From Enterobacter sp. RHBSTW-00175 (lineage in GTDB: Bacteria > Pseudomonadota > Gammaproteobacteria > Enterobacterales > Enterobacteriaceae), in contig NZ_CP055930.1 of assembly GCF_013927005.1 (NCBI RefSeq), positions 4,960,001 to 5,024,000 on the forward strand: a stretch of 64,000 bases of DNA, in the 5' to 3' direction. Made by a program: the position numbers and the translations under genes. The notes beneath the pieces are model-generated. The model ran no database searches. It was not told the origin of the DNA and worked only from the letters and a program-made list of their open reading frames with translations. This document shows, one piece after another, positions 28,355-37,710 of the stretch (position 1 is its first letter; the number at the start of each line of letters is the position of its first letter).

Positions 28355-28372
28355 TGTCACTCCTTGAGAATT

Positions 28373-28444
28373 GCCGGGTGACGGCTACGCCTTACCCGGC
28401 CTACAGGGGGAACCGTAGGCCCGGTAAGCGCAGCGCCACCGGGC
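28373..28444. repeat. BIME: two REP units in opposite orientation
   Basis: GCCGGGTGACGGCTACGCC...CGGCCTAC is followed, 9 bases on, by an inverted unit beginning GTAGGCCCGGTAAGCG and ending CACCGGGC. Paired inverted REPs are the standard BIME structure. It lies between ydcY and the orphan binding-protein gene, at the left edge of the block that is extra relative to E. coli. Confidence 0.88.
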
Positions 28445-28450
28445 ATAAGA

Positions 28451-30049
28451 TCAGTTCAGCTTCGCTTTCGAGAAATCGCTTCCCATCAGGCTCACGCTGT
28501 ATCCCGTAATATTACTACGGGTAGCATAGAACGTCTTCCCGTTTGCCAGCGCAATCCACGGCGCCTGCTGGTAGAAGATCTCCTGCGCCTGGCTGTAGAG
28601 CTTCGCGCGTTCGCCCGGGTTGCTGGCAAGCTTGGCTTTCTGTACCAGGTCATCATAACCCTTGTCGCACCAGCGCGCGGCATTTGAGCCAGTCTTGATG
28701 CTGTTACAACCCAGCAGCACGTCGGCAAAGTTATCCGGGTCACCGTTATCAGACATCCAGCCAAACAGCGCAGAATCGTGTTCGCCTTTACGCATTCCGG
28801 AGAGGTACTCGCCCCACTCGTAAGAGACGATTTTCGCCGTCACGCCCACTTTCGCCCAGTCGGCCTGGATCATCTCTGCAATACGGCGAGAGTTCGGGTT
28901 ATACGGACGCTGTACCGGCATTGACCACAGCGTCACCTCGGCGCCCTTCTCCAGCCCGGCCTGTTTCAGCAACGCTTTCGCTTTCTCAGGGTCGTAGCTG
29001 TAATCTTTCAGATCCTTGTTATAGCCCATCATATTCGGCGGAATAGGTGATTTTGCCACCGTACCGGAACCCATAAAGACGGCATTAACGATCGCTTTTT
29101 TGTCGGTCGCATAGTTAAGTGCCTGACGCACAAGCACGTTATCAAACGGCTTTTTCTCGGTGTTAAACGCCAGATAACCCACGTTCAGCGCATCGACGGA
29201 ATGCAGGGTCAGATCTTTATTGTTTTTGATAACATCAAACTGCACCGGCGATGGCGCAGGGATAATCTGGCACTCGTTGGTTTGCAGCTTCGCCAGTCGC
29301 GTTTCCACATTCGGCGTGATGGAGAAAATCAGGTGTTTTGTCGGAACTGCGCCATCCCAGTAGTTCGGGTTAGCAATGTAGCGGATCAGCGAGTCCACTT
29401 TGTACTGCTGGAGCACATATGGCCCGGTACCAATCGGCCAGGTATCCACGTTCTCTGGCGTTCCTTTTTTCAGCATCACATCCGCGTATTCCGCAGACAG
29501 AATAGAGGCGAAATCCATCCCCCAGTCTGCCAGGAATGCTGCATTAGGCTCACTCAGGGTGAACTGAACGTGGTAATCATCAATCTTTTTGACGTCCTGA
29601 ATCAGCTTATCCAGACCCACGTCATTAAAGTATTCGTAATTGCCCTTCGACACATCGTGATACGGGTGTTTAGGGTCTTTCTGGCGCATAACGGAGAAAA
29701 TAACGTCATCGGCATTAAAATCGCGGGTCGGTTTGAAGTATTTATTACTGTTGAACTTGACCCCTTTACGCAGCGTAAAGGTATAGGTCTTGCCGTCCGG
29801 GGAAATGGTCCATGACTCCGCCAGTGACGGAACCGGGGTATTTTTTACCGGGTCAAAATTGATCAGGCGGTTATACAGCACCTGAGAGCTGGCCACGAAG
29901 GAGGGGCCGGAGCTGGCAATCTGTGGGTTGAACGACTCAGGCGACGCCTCAGAACAGTAAATAATGGTATCGTTATTCGCCGCCCAGGCGGCACTTGCCG
30001 GTAAAAGTGTGCTCAAGACAAGCGCGAGCAGCGTTTTCCCTGTAGACAT
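28451..30049 (-). CDS. orphan peptide/nickel-type ABC substrate-binding protein (family 5)
   Basis: Periplasmic binding protein of 532 residues, DppA/SapA-like. A signal peptide (MSTGKTLLALVLSTLLPASAAWA) precedes NNDTIIYCSEASPESFNPQ. Family 5 blocks include PVPSLAESWTISPDGKTYTFTLRKGVKF, WPIGTGPYVLQQY, VRQALNYATDKKAIVNAVF and the Cys pair around LLGCNSIKTGSNAARWCDKGYDDL. No permease or ATPase gene is nearby, so it probably feeds a transporter encoded elsewhere, such as Dpp. The ATG at 30049 follows AAAGGGTTATAACC and gives a proper signal peptide; the longer frame does not. Confidence 0.92.
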   Translation of the reverse strand: MSTGKTLLALVLSTLLPASAAWAANNDTIIYCSEASPESFNPQIASSGPSFVASSQVLYNRLINFDPVKNTPVPSLAESWTISPDGKTYTFTLRKGVKFNSNKYFKPTRDFNADDVIFSVMRQKDPKHPYHDVSKGNYEYFNDVGLDKLIQDVKKIDDYHVQFTLSEPNAAFLADWGMDFASILSAEYADVMLKKGTPENVDTWPIGTGPYVLQQYKVDSLIRYIANPNYWDGAVPTKHLIFSITPNVETRLAKLQTNECQIIPAPSPVQFDVIKNNKDLTLHSVDALNVGYLAFNTEKKPFDNVLVRQALNYATDKKAIVNAVFMGSGTVAKSPIPPNMMGYNKDLKDYSYDPEKAKALLKQAGLEKGAEVTLWSMPVQRPYNPNSRRIAEMIQADWAKVGVTAKIVSYEWGEYLSGMRKGEHDSALFGWMSDNGDPDNFADVLLGCNSIKTGSNAARWCDKGYDDLVQKAKLASNPGERAKLYSQAQEIFYQQAPWIALANGKTFYATRSNITGYSVSLMGSDFSKAKLN

Positions 30050-30332
30050 GGTTATAACCCTTTCGATTTTATTATATAGAACAGTAATAACAGCACAGCC
30101 CGGAATGCCTGGCAAATAACGAAAAACTATCAGGTTATTCTAAAGCAGTGCATTTCGCTGGTTTTACAGCCACTGGCTCTGAAATTGATTTGCCTTAAGT
30201 GCCATTATTCGTCAAGCACAACCGTCACGATCAATGCCGCAAGAAATCCCCCCTTTTAGCCTCTCTTCCCCCGTTTGCTTGATGAGCAGTTTCGTTAAAG
30301 TAACGGTGTGAAGAAGTATATGGGACCAAATC

Positions 30333-31679
30333 GTGGCAAAAACTCTTTTACGCAGCGGTAATCTGGATGACTTTCAGGCCGTTGGCGGCGGCGGACAGGC
30401 CGTTTTTGAATCAGCGTTGCAAATCCGTGAAGCACTTCGCCTGCGCAAACAGCAGGCCATTGTCGATTGTCTGGCTATCCCTCAGGTCAATGATGGCGGC
30501 GACCGCGTCGACTGGTACTCACCGGTTGACGGAATGGTCACCAGCTGGAAAGCTGCCGACGAAGATACCCGCTTCCGCGCCTTGCGCTACCTGGAAAACA
30601 CCCTCGCGAGCGTTGAGTCGCTGAGTAAAAAGTGCCTCCAGTCGCCTAAAACTGCGCAACAGCTTTTTGGCTCCCTGCTTTCTAAAGCCTTTCAGTTTCC
30701 TGGTGAAAACTTCCTGTTTTTGATTGATGGCAAACCGGTTATCACGTTCTGGGGCTTTGTGAATCTTAACGAGAACGCCCGCGATGACGTTCTTGAGTGC
30801 CTGCGCGAGTCGCTTATTCCTGAGCCTGCACCCGTGGTGATTGAGGATCCAGAACCCGAGCCTGAACCCGCGCCGGTCATCACGTTCGAACAGGCCGATG
30901 AGCCGCTGGTGACACCGGCGACGGTTGTACGTATTACGCCAGAAGATCTGTATGAGCCGGAGCCAGCACGGGTGGTTATTCCTGACGTCGAGGAAGCCCA
31001 GCCAGCGCCGGAAATCGTACGCAAAAAGCGCCGTGTCCCGCTGTGGTCACTCCCGGTTGCGGCAGTGCTGGTTGCCGCAGTTGCCGCTCCGCTGCTATGG
31101 CCAAAACAGGCGCCATCTGCACCGGCTGAACCTGCGCCTGCGCCGGTGCCTGTGGCTATCGCCCCGCAGCCGGTGAAAGCTGTTGAGCCGCTGGCAATGA
31201 ATCTGCCTCTGCATCAGGCTGAAGTGTTGGTGGCAAAGGTCAAAGAGCCAGAGCCTGCTCCGGTGCAGGCCACGGTGGTGATTGCCGCTATCCCGAAAGA
31301 TGCCATGGTGATGGACGCCAACCAGGTGAAAGCCGGTTCAACCCGTTTCCTCAACGGGAGCTGGCGCGCCATTCTGGATGTAAAAGATCCGGTTACGGGT
31401 AAACCACCGTCGTTGCGCTTCCAGATCCAGAACAACAAGGGCTTTGCCCGTGTGGTACACGGCGACAATATTGTGTGTCGGACTGACGTATTTTCCGGGT
31501 TACACAGTAATGGCGAGCTGATGATCAAAAGCCGTGGCAACGCGCGTTGCACCGATGGCTCGCGCTATCCGATGCCTGAGATCGCCTGTAAAGCCGGGAC
31601 CAGCGATGTGGCGGAATGCAGTGCACGTTACGATGCCAAAACCGTCGTTCCATTGACGTTCAAGAAAGCAGGTGCATGA
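30333..31679 (+). CDS. srfA: SrfA-like membrane protein
   Basis: First gene of a srfABC operon, named from the Salmonella SsrB-regulated factors. The protein has 448 residues: a cytoplasmic N-terminal domain (1-160), a Pro/Glu-rich linker (163-230), a basic KKRR stop-transfer sequence, one membrane segment (about 237-256), then a second Pro/Ala-rich linker and a C-terminal domain (about 325-448). That last domain holds four cysteines (in VCRT, RCTD, ACKA, ECSA), as expected for two disulfides in the periplasm. It starts at a GTG; no strong ribosome site is visible. It ends 4 bases before the srfB ATG. Confidence 0.85.
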   Translation: MAKTLLRSGNLDDFQAVGGGGQAVFESALQIREALRLRKQQAIVDCLAIPQVNDGGDRVDWYSPVDGMVTSWKAADEDTRFRALRYLENTLASVESLSKKCLQSPKTAQQLFGSLLSKAFQFPGENFLFLIDGKPVITFWGFVNLNENARDDVLECLRESLIPEPAPVVIEDPEPEPEPAPVITFEQADEPLVTPATVVRITPEDLYEPEPARVVIPDVEEAQPAPEIVRKKRRVPLWSLPVAAVLVAAVAAPLLWPKQAPSAPAEPAPAPVPVAIAPQPVKAVEPLAMNLPLHQAEVLVAKVKEPEPAPVQATVVIAAIPKDAMVMDANQVKAGSTRFLNGSWRAILDVKDPVTGKPPSLRFQIQNNKGFARVVHGDNIVCRTDVFSGLHSNGELMIKSRGNARCTDGSRYPMPEIACKAGTSDVAECSARYDAKTVVPLTFKKAGA

Positions 31680-31683
31680 CCCT

Positions 31684-34665
31684 ATGCTGGTAAATCTTTG
31701 CGACTATAAACAAAGCGTTACGCTTATTGCCAATAGCGGCGTGCAATTCCTTGATTTCGGCTTGACCCCGCAGGACACCGCCAGCAACGGTCGGTTTGTC
31801 CGCAAGACGGCCAATGGTCCCCTGCTGCGTCTGGACTTCGATTTGGTTAATGGCCGCTACACGCTGCCAGGCACAGGGGGCGCTCAGCCTGAAGTGGTCA
31901 AGCCGGAAAGTACTATCCCACTGCATCAGTCCCTGACGGTTCTGGATGGCGTGTGGCTTCCGGTGCCTTTCCTGCGCTTTAACCCGCCGCGTACCTTTGT
32001 TGATGGCCCGGATAACTGGGCGCGCGTGCAGGTACGTAAGCTTGATGAGCCAGACAGCGCCGGTAATACCCACCGGGTGACTTTCGCGCTCGACAGTCAG
32101 ATTGCGGAACACGCAACATCCGCCCTTTCACCCGTCGGTAACGATATCCTGAACGGCACACGCTTTGCGCTGGCCTGGCGCGATGGCGAAGTAGACAGTT
32201 TCCTCGACCAGACCTGGATTGACGGCTGGCTGCGTGAAGCGTTTAGTCAGTTCGCGACCGGCGTGGAAAACCGTTCTGAACGCGACCTGCAACAGGCGAT
32301 GCGCGGCTTTGAATACCAGGCCCACTGGCTGAACCTGCTGACCATGCTCGGTGAGCAGATCACCGTGCCAGAAGTGAAGTTTGTTACCCACACGCTCAGC
32401 ACGCCAGCCATTCCGGTCGACCTGATCCTGGACGTCGGTAACACCCATACCTGCGGCGTTGTCATTGAAGATCACGGCGATGCCAACGACGGACTGCGCC
32501 AGACTGCAGAGCTCCAGGTACGTTCCCTGAGCGAACCGCAGTTCCTCAATGAACCGCTTTTCACCAGCCGCCTTGAGTTTTCTGAAGCGCGTTTCGGCAA
32601 GCAGCATTTCTCGGTTGAAAGCGGCCGTGAAGATGCCTTTGTCTGGCCCTCTATCGTGCGCGTGGGTGATGAAGCCCGCAAACTGGCGATGCAGCGCCTG
32701 GGAACCGAGGGCAACAGCGGGATCTCCAGCCCGCGTCGCTACCTGTGGGATGAAACCCCGGTGGTACAGGACTGGCGCTTTAGCCAGATGAACAGCAAAA
32801 CCCAGCGTGAACCGTTAGCCACCGCTTTCCCGCTGATGAATCTGATGAACGACGACGGCGAGCCGCTCTTTACCCTGCCACAGGATGAGCGTCTGCCGGT
32901 GTTTTCGCCGCAGTACAGCCGCAGCACCCTGATGACGCACATGCTGTGCGAACTGCTGGCCCAGGCTCTGGGGCAGATCAACAGCGTGGCAACGCGTCTG
33001 CGCCTGGGATTCCCGGCATCGCCTCGCCAGCTTCGCACCCTGATCCTGACACTGCCTTCCGCGATGCCAAAACAGGAGCGCGAGATTTTCCGACGCCGCA
33101 TGTTTGAAGCCATCGCGATTGTGTGGAAGGCAATGGGCTGGCACCCGCAGGACGAAGATTTTGCCAGTCGTAAGCAGCAAGAAAAGAGCGTTGTTCCGGT
33201 CCCTGAGATCCAGATGGAGTGGGACGAAGCCAGCTGCGGCCAGCTGGTGTGGCTTTACAACGAAGCTATCTCCCATTTCGGCGGGCAAACTGAAGCGTTC
33301 TTCGCCTCTCTTGCTCGCCCGGACAGAGCGCCAGAACCCGGCGTGGATCCCGGCCGCTCCTTACGCGTTGCTTCCATTGATATTGGCGGCGGCACCACGG
33401 ATATGGCGATCACGCATTATGCGCTGGACGATGGCTCCGGTAACAACGTCAAAATCACGCCACAACTGCTGTTCCGTGAAGGCTTTAAAGTGGCGGGTGA
33501 TGACACCCTGCTGGATGTTATCCAGCGCTATGTCTTACCTGCCCTGCAAACTCAGCTTCAGAAATCCGGCATCGCCGATGCCTCTATGCTGATGGCGTCG
33601 CTGTTTGGTGACTCCGGGCGTATCGACACACAGGCGGTGTTACGCCAGCAAACCGCGCTCCAGCTGTTTATGCCGATCGGCCACGCCATTCTTGCCGCCT
33701 GGGAAAGCAGCGATATCGACGATCCGCTTGCAGGGCTGCACGCAACATTTGGCGATTTGCTGAACCAGAAACCCACCCGGAACGTGATGGGTTATCTGCA
33801 ACAGGCCATTGACCACGCCCTGCCTGCTGGCTCGGCGGAATTTGATCTGTTCGCTGTGCCGCTGCACGTTAATTTCCGCGAAATGCAGGATGCGATGCTG
33901 GCAGGCCAGTTTACGCTGGCGGCCCCGCTCCATGCCGTTTGCGAAGCCATTTCGCATTACAGCTGCGATATTTTGCTGATCACGGGCCGTCCGGGCTGCC
34001 TGCCAGGTGTTCAGGCGTTGATTCGCCACCTGCAACCTGTGCCGGTTAACCGCATTGTCTGGCTGGATAAGTATCAGGTACATGAATGGTATCCGTTCAG
34101 CCAGCAGGGTCGTATTGGTAACCCGAAATCCACCGCCGCAGTGGGCGCGATGCTGTGTAGCCTGGCGCTTGACCTGCGCTTGCCACGCTTTAATTTCAAA
34201 GCGGCCGACATTGGTGCTTACTCCACCGTGCGGTATCTGGGTGTGCTGGATAACACGGTGAACACGCTGCGCGAGGAAAACGTCTGGTATCAGGATATCG
34301 ACCTCGACAAACCGGGGGCGAAACTGGACGCTCGCCTGCACTTCCCGCTGCGCGGGAACGTGACACTGGGCTTCCGTCAACTGGCGAACGCGCGCTGGCC
34401 AGCAACACCTCTGTATACCCTGAGCATCAACTCTGCCGAGCTGGCAAAAGCCATTGCCGGAGATGGCGTGCTGAATGTACGTCTGAAACTTCGCGGAGGG
34501 AGTAAGCACGAAGGGCCAGAATCCTTTGAGCTGAGCGACGCCTGGCTCCAGGATGGCACCCCGGTTCCGGCTGATGCCTTAACGTTTAAACTGAATACCC
34601 TGGCCGATCGCCGTCATAGCGGAAGCCACTACTGGATCGACAGCGGGAGCGTATACCTGAAATGA
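31684..34665 (+). CDS. srfB: SrfB, actin/Hsp70-fold protein
   Basis: Large cytoplasmic protein of 993 residues from the ATG at 31684 (a GTG at 31672 is possible but lies within srfA). The family is called virulence factor SrfB, without an established biochemical role. Two phosphate-binding motifs of the actin/Hsp70 ATPase fold are visible: ILDVGNTHTCGV at about residues 248-259 and SIDIGGGTTDMAI at about 564-576. The second is the classic phosphate-2 loop (DxGGGTxD). It has no signal peptide or membrane segment. It overlaps srfC by ATGA. An actin-like ATPase that works with a membrane protein and a P-loop partner is the inferred arrangement. Confidence 0.88.
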   Translation: MLVNLCDYKQSVTLIANSGVQFLDFGLTPQDTASNGRFVRKTANGPLLRLDFDLVNGRYTLPGTGGAQPEVVKPESTIPLHQSLTVLDGVWLPVPFLRFNPPRTFVDGPDNWARVQVRKLDEPDSAGNTHRVTFALDSQIAEHATSALSPVGNDILNGTRFALAWRDGEVDSFLDQTWIDGWLREAFSQFATGVENRSERDLQQAMRGFEYQAHWLNLLTMLGEQITVPEVKFVTHTLSTPAIPVDLILDVGNTHTCGVVIEDHGDANDGLRQTAELQVRSLSEPQFLNEPLFTSRLEFSEARFGKQHFSVESGREDAFVWPSIVRVGDEARKLAMQRLGTEGNSGISSPRRYLWDETPVVQDWRFSQMNSKTQREPLATAFPLMNLMNDDGEPLFTLPQDERLPVFSPQYSRSTLMTHMLCELLAQALGQINSVATRLRLGFPASPRQLRTLILTLPSAMPKQEREIFRRRMFEAIAIVWKAMGWHPQDEDFASRKQQEKSVVPVPEIQMEWDEASCGQLVWLYNEAISHFGGQTEAFFASLARPDRAPEPGVDPGRSLRVASIDIGGGTTDMAITHYALDDGSGNNVKITPQLLFREGFKVAGDDTLLDVIQRYVLPALQTQLQKSGIADASMLMASLFGDSGRIDTQAVLRQQTALQLFMPIGHAILAAWESSDIDDPLAGLHATFGDLLNQKPTRNVMGYLQQAIDHALPAGSAEFDLFAVPLHVNFREMQDAMLAGQFTLAAPLHAVCEAISHYSCDILLITGRPGCLPGVQALIRHLQPVPVNRIVWLDKYQVHEWYPFSQQGRIGNPKSTAAVGAMLCSLALDLRLPRFNFKAADIGAYSTVRYLGVLDNTVNTLREENVWYQDIDLDKPGAKLDARLHFPLRGNVTLGFRQLANARWPATPLYTLSINSAELAKAIAGDGVLNVRLKLRGGSKHEGPESFELSDAWLQDGTPVPADALTFKLNTLADRRHSGSHYWIDSGSVYLK

Positions 34666-36836
34666 CTGCGATGACTGCCACCACTCAGGCCATAATCGAG
34701 TGGATTAACGACACGCGCCAGCACGCTCCTGTTCTGGATAACGATGCAGACGCACTGCTGGCGCGGGTAAACGCCGCCCAGGCACGCGAGCAGGCTATCG
34801 ATCGTGCGCTGGCAAGCCGCAGCAGCATCGGGCTTTACGGGCATTCCCAGGCGGCAAAAGCGCATCTGCTGGCCTCCCTGTGTGGTAGCGGTAACGCCCG
34901 CCTGAATGTCGTTCCGGGACAACGTACCTTTGATTATTTCACGCATATCAACCCAGGCCACGCGCTGACCAATATGGCCGTGCGCTTCACCAGAGAGAGC
35001 CGCGACATCGCCGATGAGGCGTTTCCGCTGCGTCTGAGTCTGGTGACAGAGGCAGAGCTGGTGCAACTGTTTATTGCCCGCACCACGCTGCACCCGCAGA
35101 TCCGCCCCGTCGATAAATCCGTTATTGAGACACGCCTGGAAAAATGGCGCGCACTTCGCCAGCCTCAGGGCGTGCCGGGCATTACCGCTCAGGAAGTGGG
35201 CGCCATTGCACGCTTCTGGCAAAGTACGGTGCCAGGCGCTAAACAACAAATGGATGATGCGCTGTGGCATCAGTTTGCCCTTCTGGTGCCGTCTCTTGAT
35301 TTAAGCACCCGCGCAAGCGTCTGGTCATTGCTGTGGGGCGAGCAACAAGAGCTGACTCAGCAGTGGCTGAAACTGGCTCATGTACTGCATCAAACCAGCC
35401 ATGCCAGCGAGCTTGCCGCGCCGCTCAGCCTGCTGGTGGATAATTTCGGTCTGCCGAGCGAGGGTTTTCTGACTCACGGCGCGTTGACGTCACCTGAGTC
35501 GCAGGAAACGCTGCTTCACCCGCTTAACAACGGTGAGATACTCAACGCTATTAGTATTCCCGTGGATGTGCTCGCCTTCCTGACCCGCGAACTGGTGCTC
35601 CCGGTCGAAAACGCGGTTCTGGATAACGTGGATATCATTGATATCCCGGCGTTTTCAGACAGCAGTAGCCCACTGTTGACTCAGGCAAAATGTCTGTGGC
35701 TGTTGGAGCATTATCGTCAGCAGCTTCAGCCGGATGTGCTGGTTATCTGTAACGCCACAGCGCAACATGAGCAGACGGCAAAAACCGCAAAATTACTTCT
35801 TAACTGGGTTAAGGAGACGCAGCCGTCCGTTGAATCCGCCCTGCCGGGGCTGGTCTGGGCGATTACCCCGCATGATGCCCGCTTTACCACCAAACAAAAC
35901 CTCGACGAAGCGGTCCAGCAATTGCTTGGCAAACCAGGTCAGCGCTGGGGCACATTACAGGCGCTGGACAGCCACAGTCTACAGCGCGTAGTTGAGTGGT
36001 TGTCTCAGGCAACACTGCCAGCACAGCGTCAGACCCGTCTTCGCACCCTGAAAACGCTGTTGCAGCAGGAGTTATCCGCCTTGATGCAAAGCTATCTGGC
36101 GCCTGTGACGCTGGAGCCAGGAGCAAGACGCGCTCAGGCGGAAAACATGGTACGAATGCTCCAGGCCAGTGCCGCGCGCCACGGCGAGTTGCTGGAAGGC
36201 CTTCTGCCGCCGCTAAAAGCCTTCGAAACGCTGTTAGCCGTTCAGCAACCTCGTGAGGAGCAAGTCAACGGGTTGTTTACCGATGTGATTGACCTGTTCG
36301 CAGAAAATGCCCAGGAGAATAGCAGCCCGTACCAGACAAAAGACAAAGCCAGGCTGGCACACAAGGTGTGGATCAATCATCTGCGCCAGTGGAGCAGGAA
36401 TGAAGCCGCTGCCGCCCGCTTAGGTCTGGAGCCTGCGGTGTTGCAGCAAATTGCGGATGTTCTGGTCACCAGCAGCTACCGTCTGGATCTGGCGCAACAA
36501 CTTCAGCGTATTGTCGAGGCAGATAAAAGCAGCGCGGCGCAGTTACATGCCGTGTTGGGGAATTTCATCGGCTGGCTTGGTTACGAGCAGACACCTGTTA
36601 CAGAACGTCCTGCCAGCCGCGTGCGCAAAGGCCAGCCCATCTTTGTCACGCCAGTGGTTAACAGCGCGACACCGCGCCTGACACATCTGGGTGAACAACC
36701 CGTTCACGCTGCAACCGTCTACGTTTACGACTGGCTGGTTGCTCTGTACAGCCGGGCCACCGAGAACATCGATTACCAGAGCCCGCACGATGTTCAGGCC
36801 AGCGCCCGCCGGGCCTTACAGGCCATATTGCGCTAG
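34662..36836 (+). CDS. srfC: SrfC, putative virulence factor with degenerate P-loop
   Basis: Third gene of the operon, 724 residues, matching the bacterial virulence-factor (SrfC) family. Near residues 56-70 the sequence GLYGHSQAAKAHLLASL has the layout of a Walker A loop but with A in place of the second G and A in place of the S/T after Lys66. At about 324-334 VDIIDIPAFSD resembles the G3 motif (DxxG) of dynamin-like GTPases, again with Gly replaced by Ala. The C-terminal half is mostly helical. These features suggest a dynamin-like NTPase fold with altered nucleotide chemistry. It is coupled to srfB by ATGA and followed by a terminator. Confidence 0.85.
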   Translation: MTAMTATTQAIIEWINDTRQHAPVLDNDADALLARVNAAQAREQAIDRALASRSSIGLYGHSQAAKAHLLASLCGSGNARLNVVPGQRTFDYFTHINPGHALTNMAVRFTRESRDIADEAFPLRLSLVTEAELVQLFIARTTLHPQIRPVDKSVIETRLEKWRALRQPQGVPGITAQEVGAIARFWQSTVPGAKQQMDDALWHQFALLVPSLDLSTRASVWSLLWGEQQELTQQWLKLAHVLHQTSHASELAAPLSLLVDNFGLPSEGFLTHGALTSPESQETLLHPLNNGEILNAISIPVDVLAFLTRELVLPVENAVLDNVDIIDIPAFSDSSSPLLTQAKCLWLLEHYRQQLQPDVLVICNATAQHEQTAKTAKLLLNWVKETQPSVESALPGLVWAITPHDARFTTKQNLDEAVQQLLGKPGQRWGTLQALDSHSLQRVVEWLSQATLPAQRQTRLRTLKTLLQQELSALMQSYLAPVTLEPGARRAQAENMVRMLQASAARHGELLEGLLPPLKAFETLLAVQQPREEQVNGLFTDVIDLFAENAQENSSPYQTKDKARLAHKVWINHLRQWSRNEAAAARLGLEPAVLQQIADVLVTSSYRLDLAQQLQRIVEADKSSAAQLHAVLGNFIGWLGYEQTPVTERPASRVRKGQPIFVTPVVNSATPRLTHLGEQPVHAATVYVYDWLVALYSRATENIDYQSPHDVQASARRALQAILR

Positions 36837-36843
36837 CCCTCGT

Positions 36844-36872
36844 CAGCCCGCAGTCATGCGGGCTGCTATTTA
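36844..36872 (+). terminator. terminator of srfABC
   Basis: Nine-base stem CAGCCCGCA/TGCGGGCTG with loop GTCA, followed by CTATTT, 8 bases after the srfC stop and abutting the convergent hydrolase stop. Confidence 0.78.
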
Positions 36873-37624
36873 CCCGTCATGCAGTCAGATAACGCCAGGG
36901 CCAGCGCCGAAGGATTTTCCCACGACATCGAGTGCCCCGCCGCAGGGATGATTTTCACCGCAACACCTTTACCTTTGAGCGAATCCACATCCTTATCAGG
37001 CAATGAGTGTTCCCCAAAAATAAGCGTAACCGGGCAACGTAATGACAGGAACTGCGCTTCCCAGTCAGGGCTAGTGCCCTCAACCAGACTCGTGGCACCG
37101 CGCCACACAGCGTAAGGCGCATTACTTTGCAGGCTACCGGCCCATGCAGAGGTTTCGGCGGCAAGTAACTGATCATAACCGTGTTCAACAAATTGCGTTT
37201 CCGACTGTGCGGCAATGCTACGGCTGAACATACCGCCGCCACCATGAAAATTAGGCTCAGATACCATTAAACCGTTGAGGCGCGTCTGCATCAAAACCGC
37301 GGTTTCGATGGCAATGCTGCCGCCCATACTGTGCCCGTAAAGCCAGAAAGTATTGATACCAATATTGTCCAGCAATTCAGTAACCACCCGGGCCTGATCG
37401 CCTGTCTGATAGCGATAGTGCTCGGGTTTATCGCTGTATCCACTGCCGGGGAGATCGATAAGAATGGCTCTGCGCGCACCAAAATTCGGGTCACAGACAA
37501 CTCGCGGATATTCATAGGACGAGGCGCACCCCAGGCCGTGGATAAACACGACGGGATCACCAAAACCAGGGAGGTCTTGCCAGCGCACACTGCAACCCGC
37601 GCGCCGAGAGTAGAAACTGTTCAT
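36866..37624 (-). CDS. alpha/beta hydrolase
   Basis: Cytoplasmic alpha/beta-fold hydrolase of 252 residues. The oxyanion block VFIHGLG, DLPGSGYSDKP, the nucleophile elbow YGHSMGGSIA (Ser near residue 105), the acid in FGEHSLPDKDV and the catalytic His in IPAAGHSMSWENP make up a full catalytic set. AAGGAG five bases before 37624 decides the start. It is convergent with srfC and next to ortT. Esterase, lactonase and peptidase roles are all possible; the substrate cannot be told. Confidence 0.88.
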   Translation of the reverse strand: MNSFYSRRAGCSVRWQDLPGFGDPVVFIHGLGCASSYEYPRVVCDPNFGARRAILIDLPGSGYSDKPEHYRYQTGDQARVVTELLDNIGINTFWLYGHSMGGSIAIETAVLMQTRLNGLMVSEPNFHGGGGMFSRSIAAQSETQFVEHGYDQLLAAETSAWAGSLQSNAPYAVWRGATSLVEGTSPDWEAQFLSLRCPVTLIFGEHSLPDKDVDSLKGKGVAVKIIPAAGHSMSWENPSALALALSDCMTGK

Positions 37625-37710
37625 GAGCACTCCTTTTTCAATGCACTGTTTATTTATACAGTCACCAGTAGCGGAATGCTATGTTCATCTTTTAAAACTG
37701 GAAGCTTGCT

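Noticed and set aside
33640..34509. 289-codon minus-strand ORF inside srfB
   Set aside because: Shadow of the GC-rich srfB frame; composition is His/Gln/Arg-rich with no recognisable domain.
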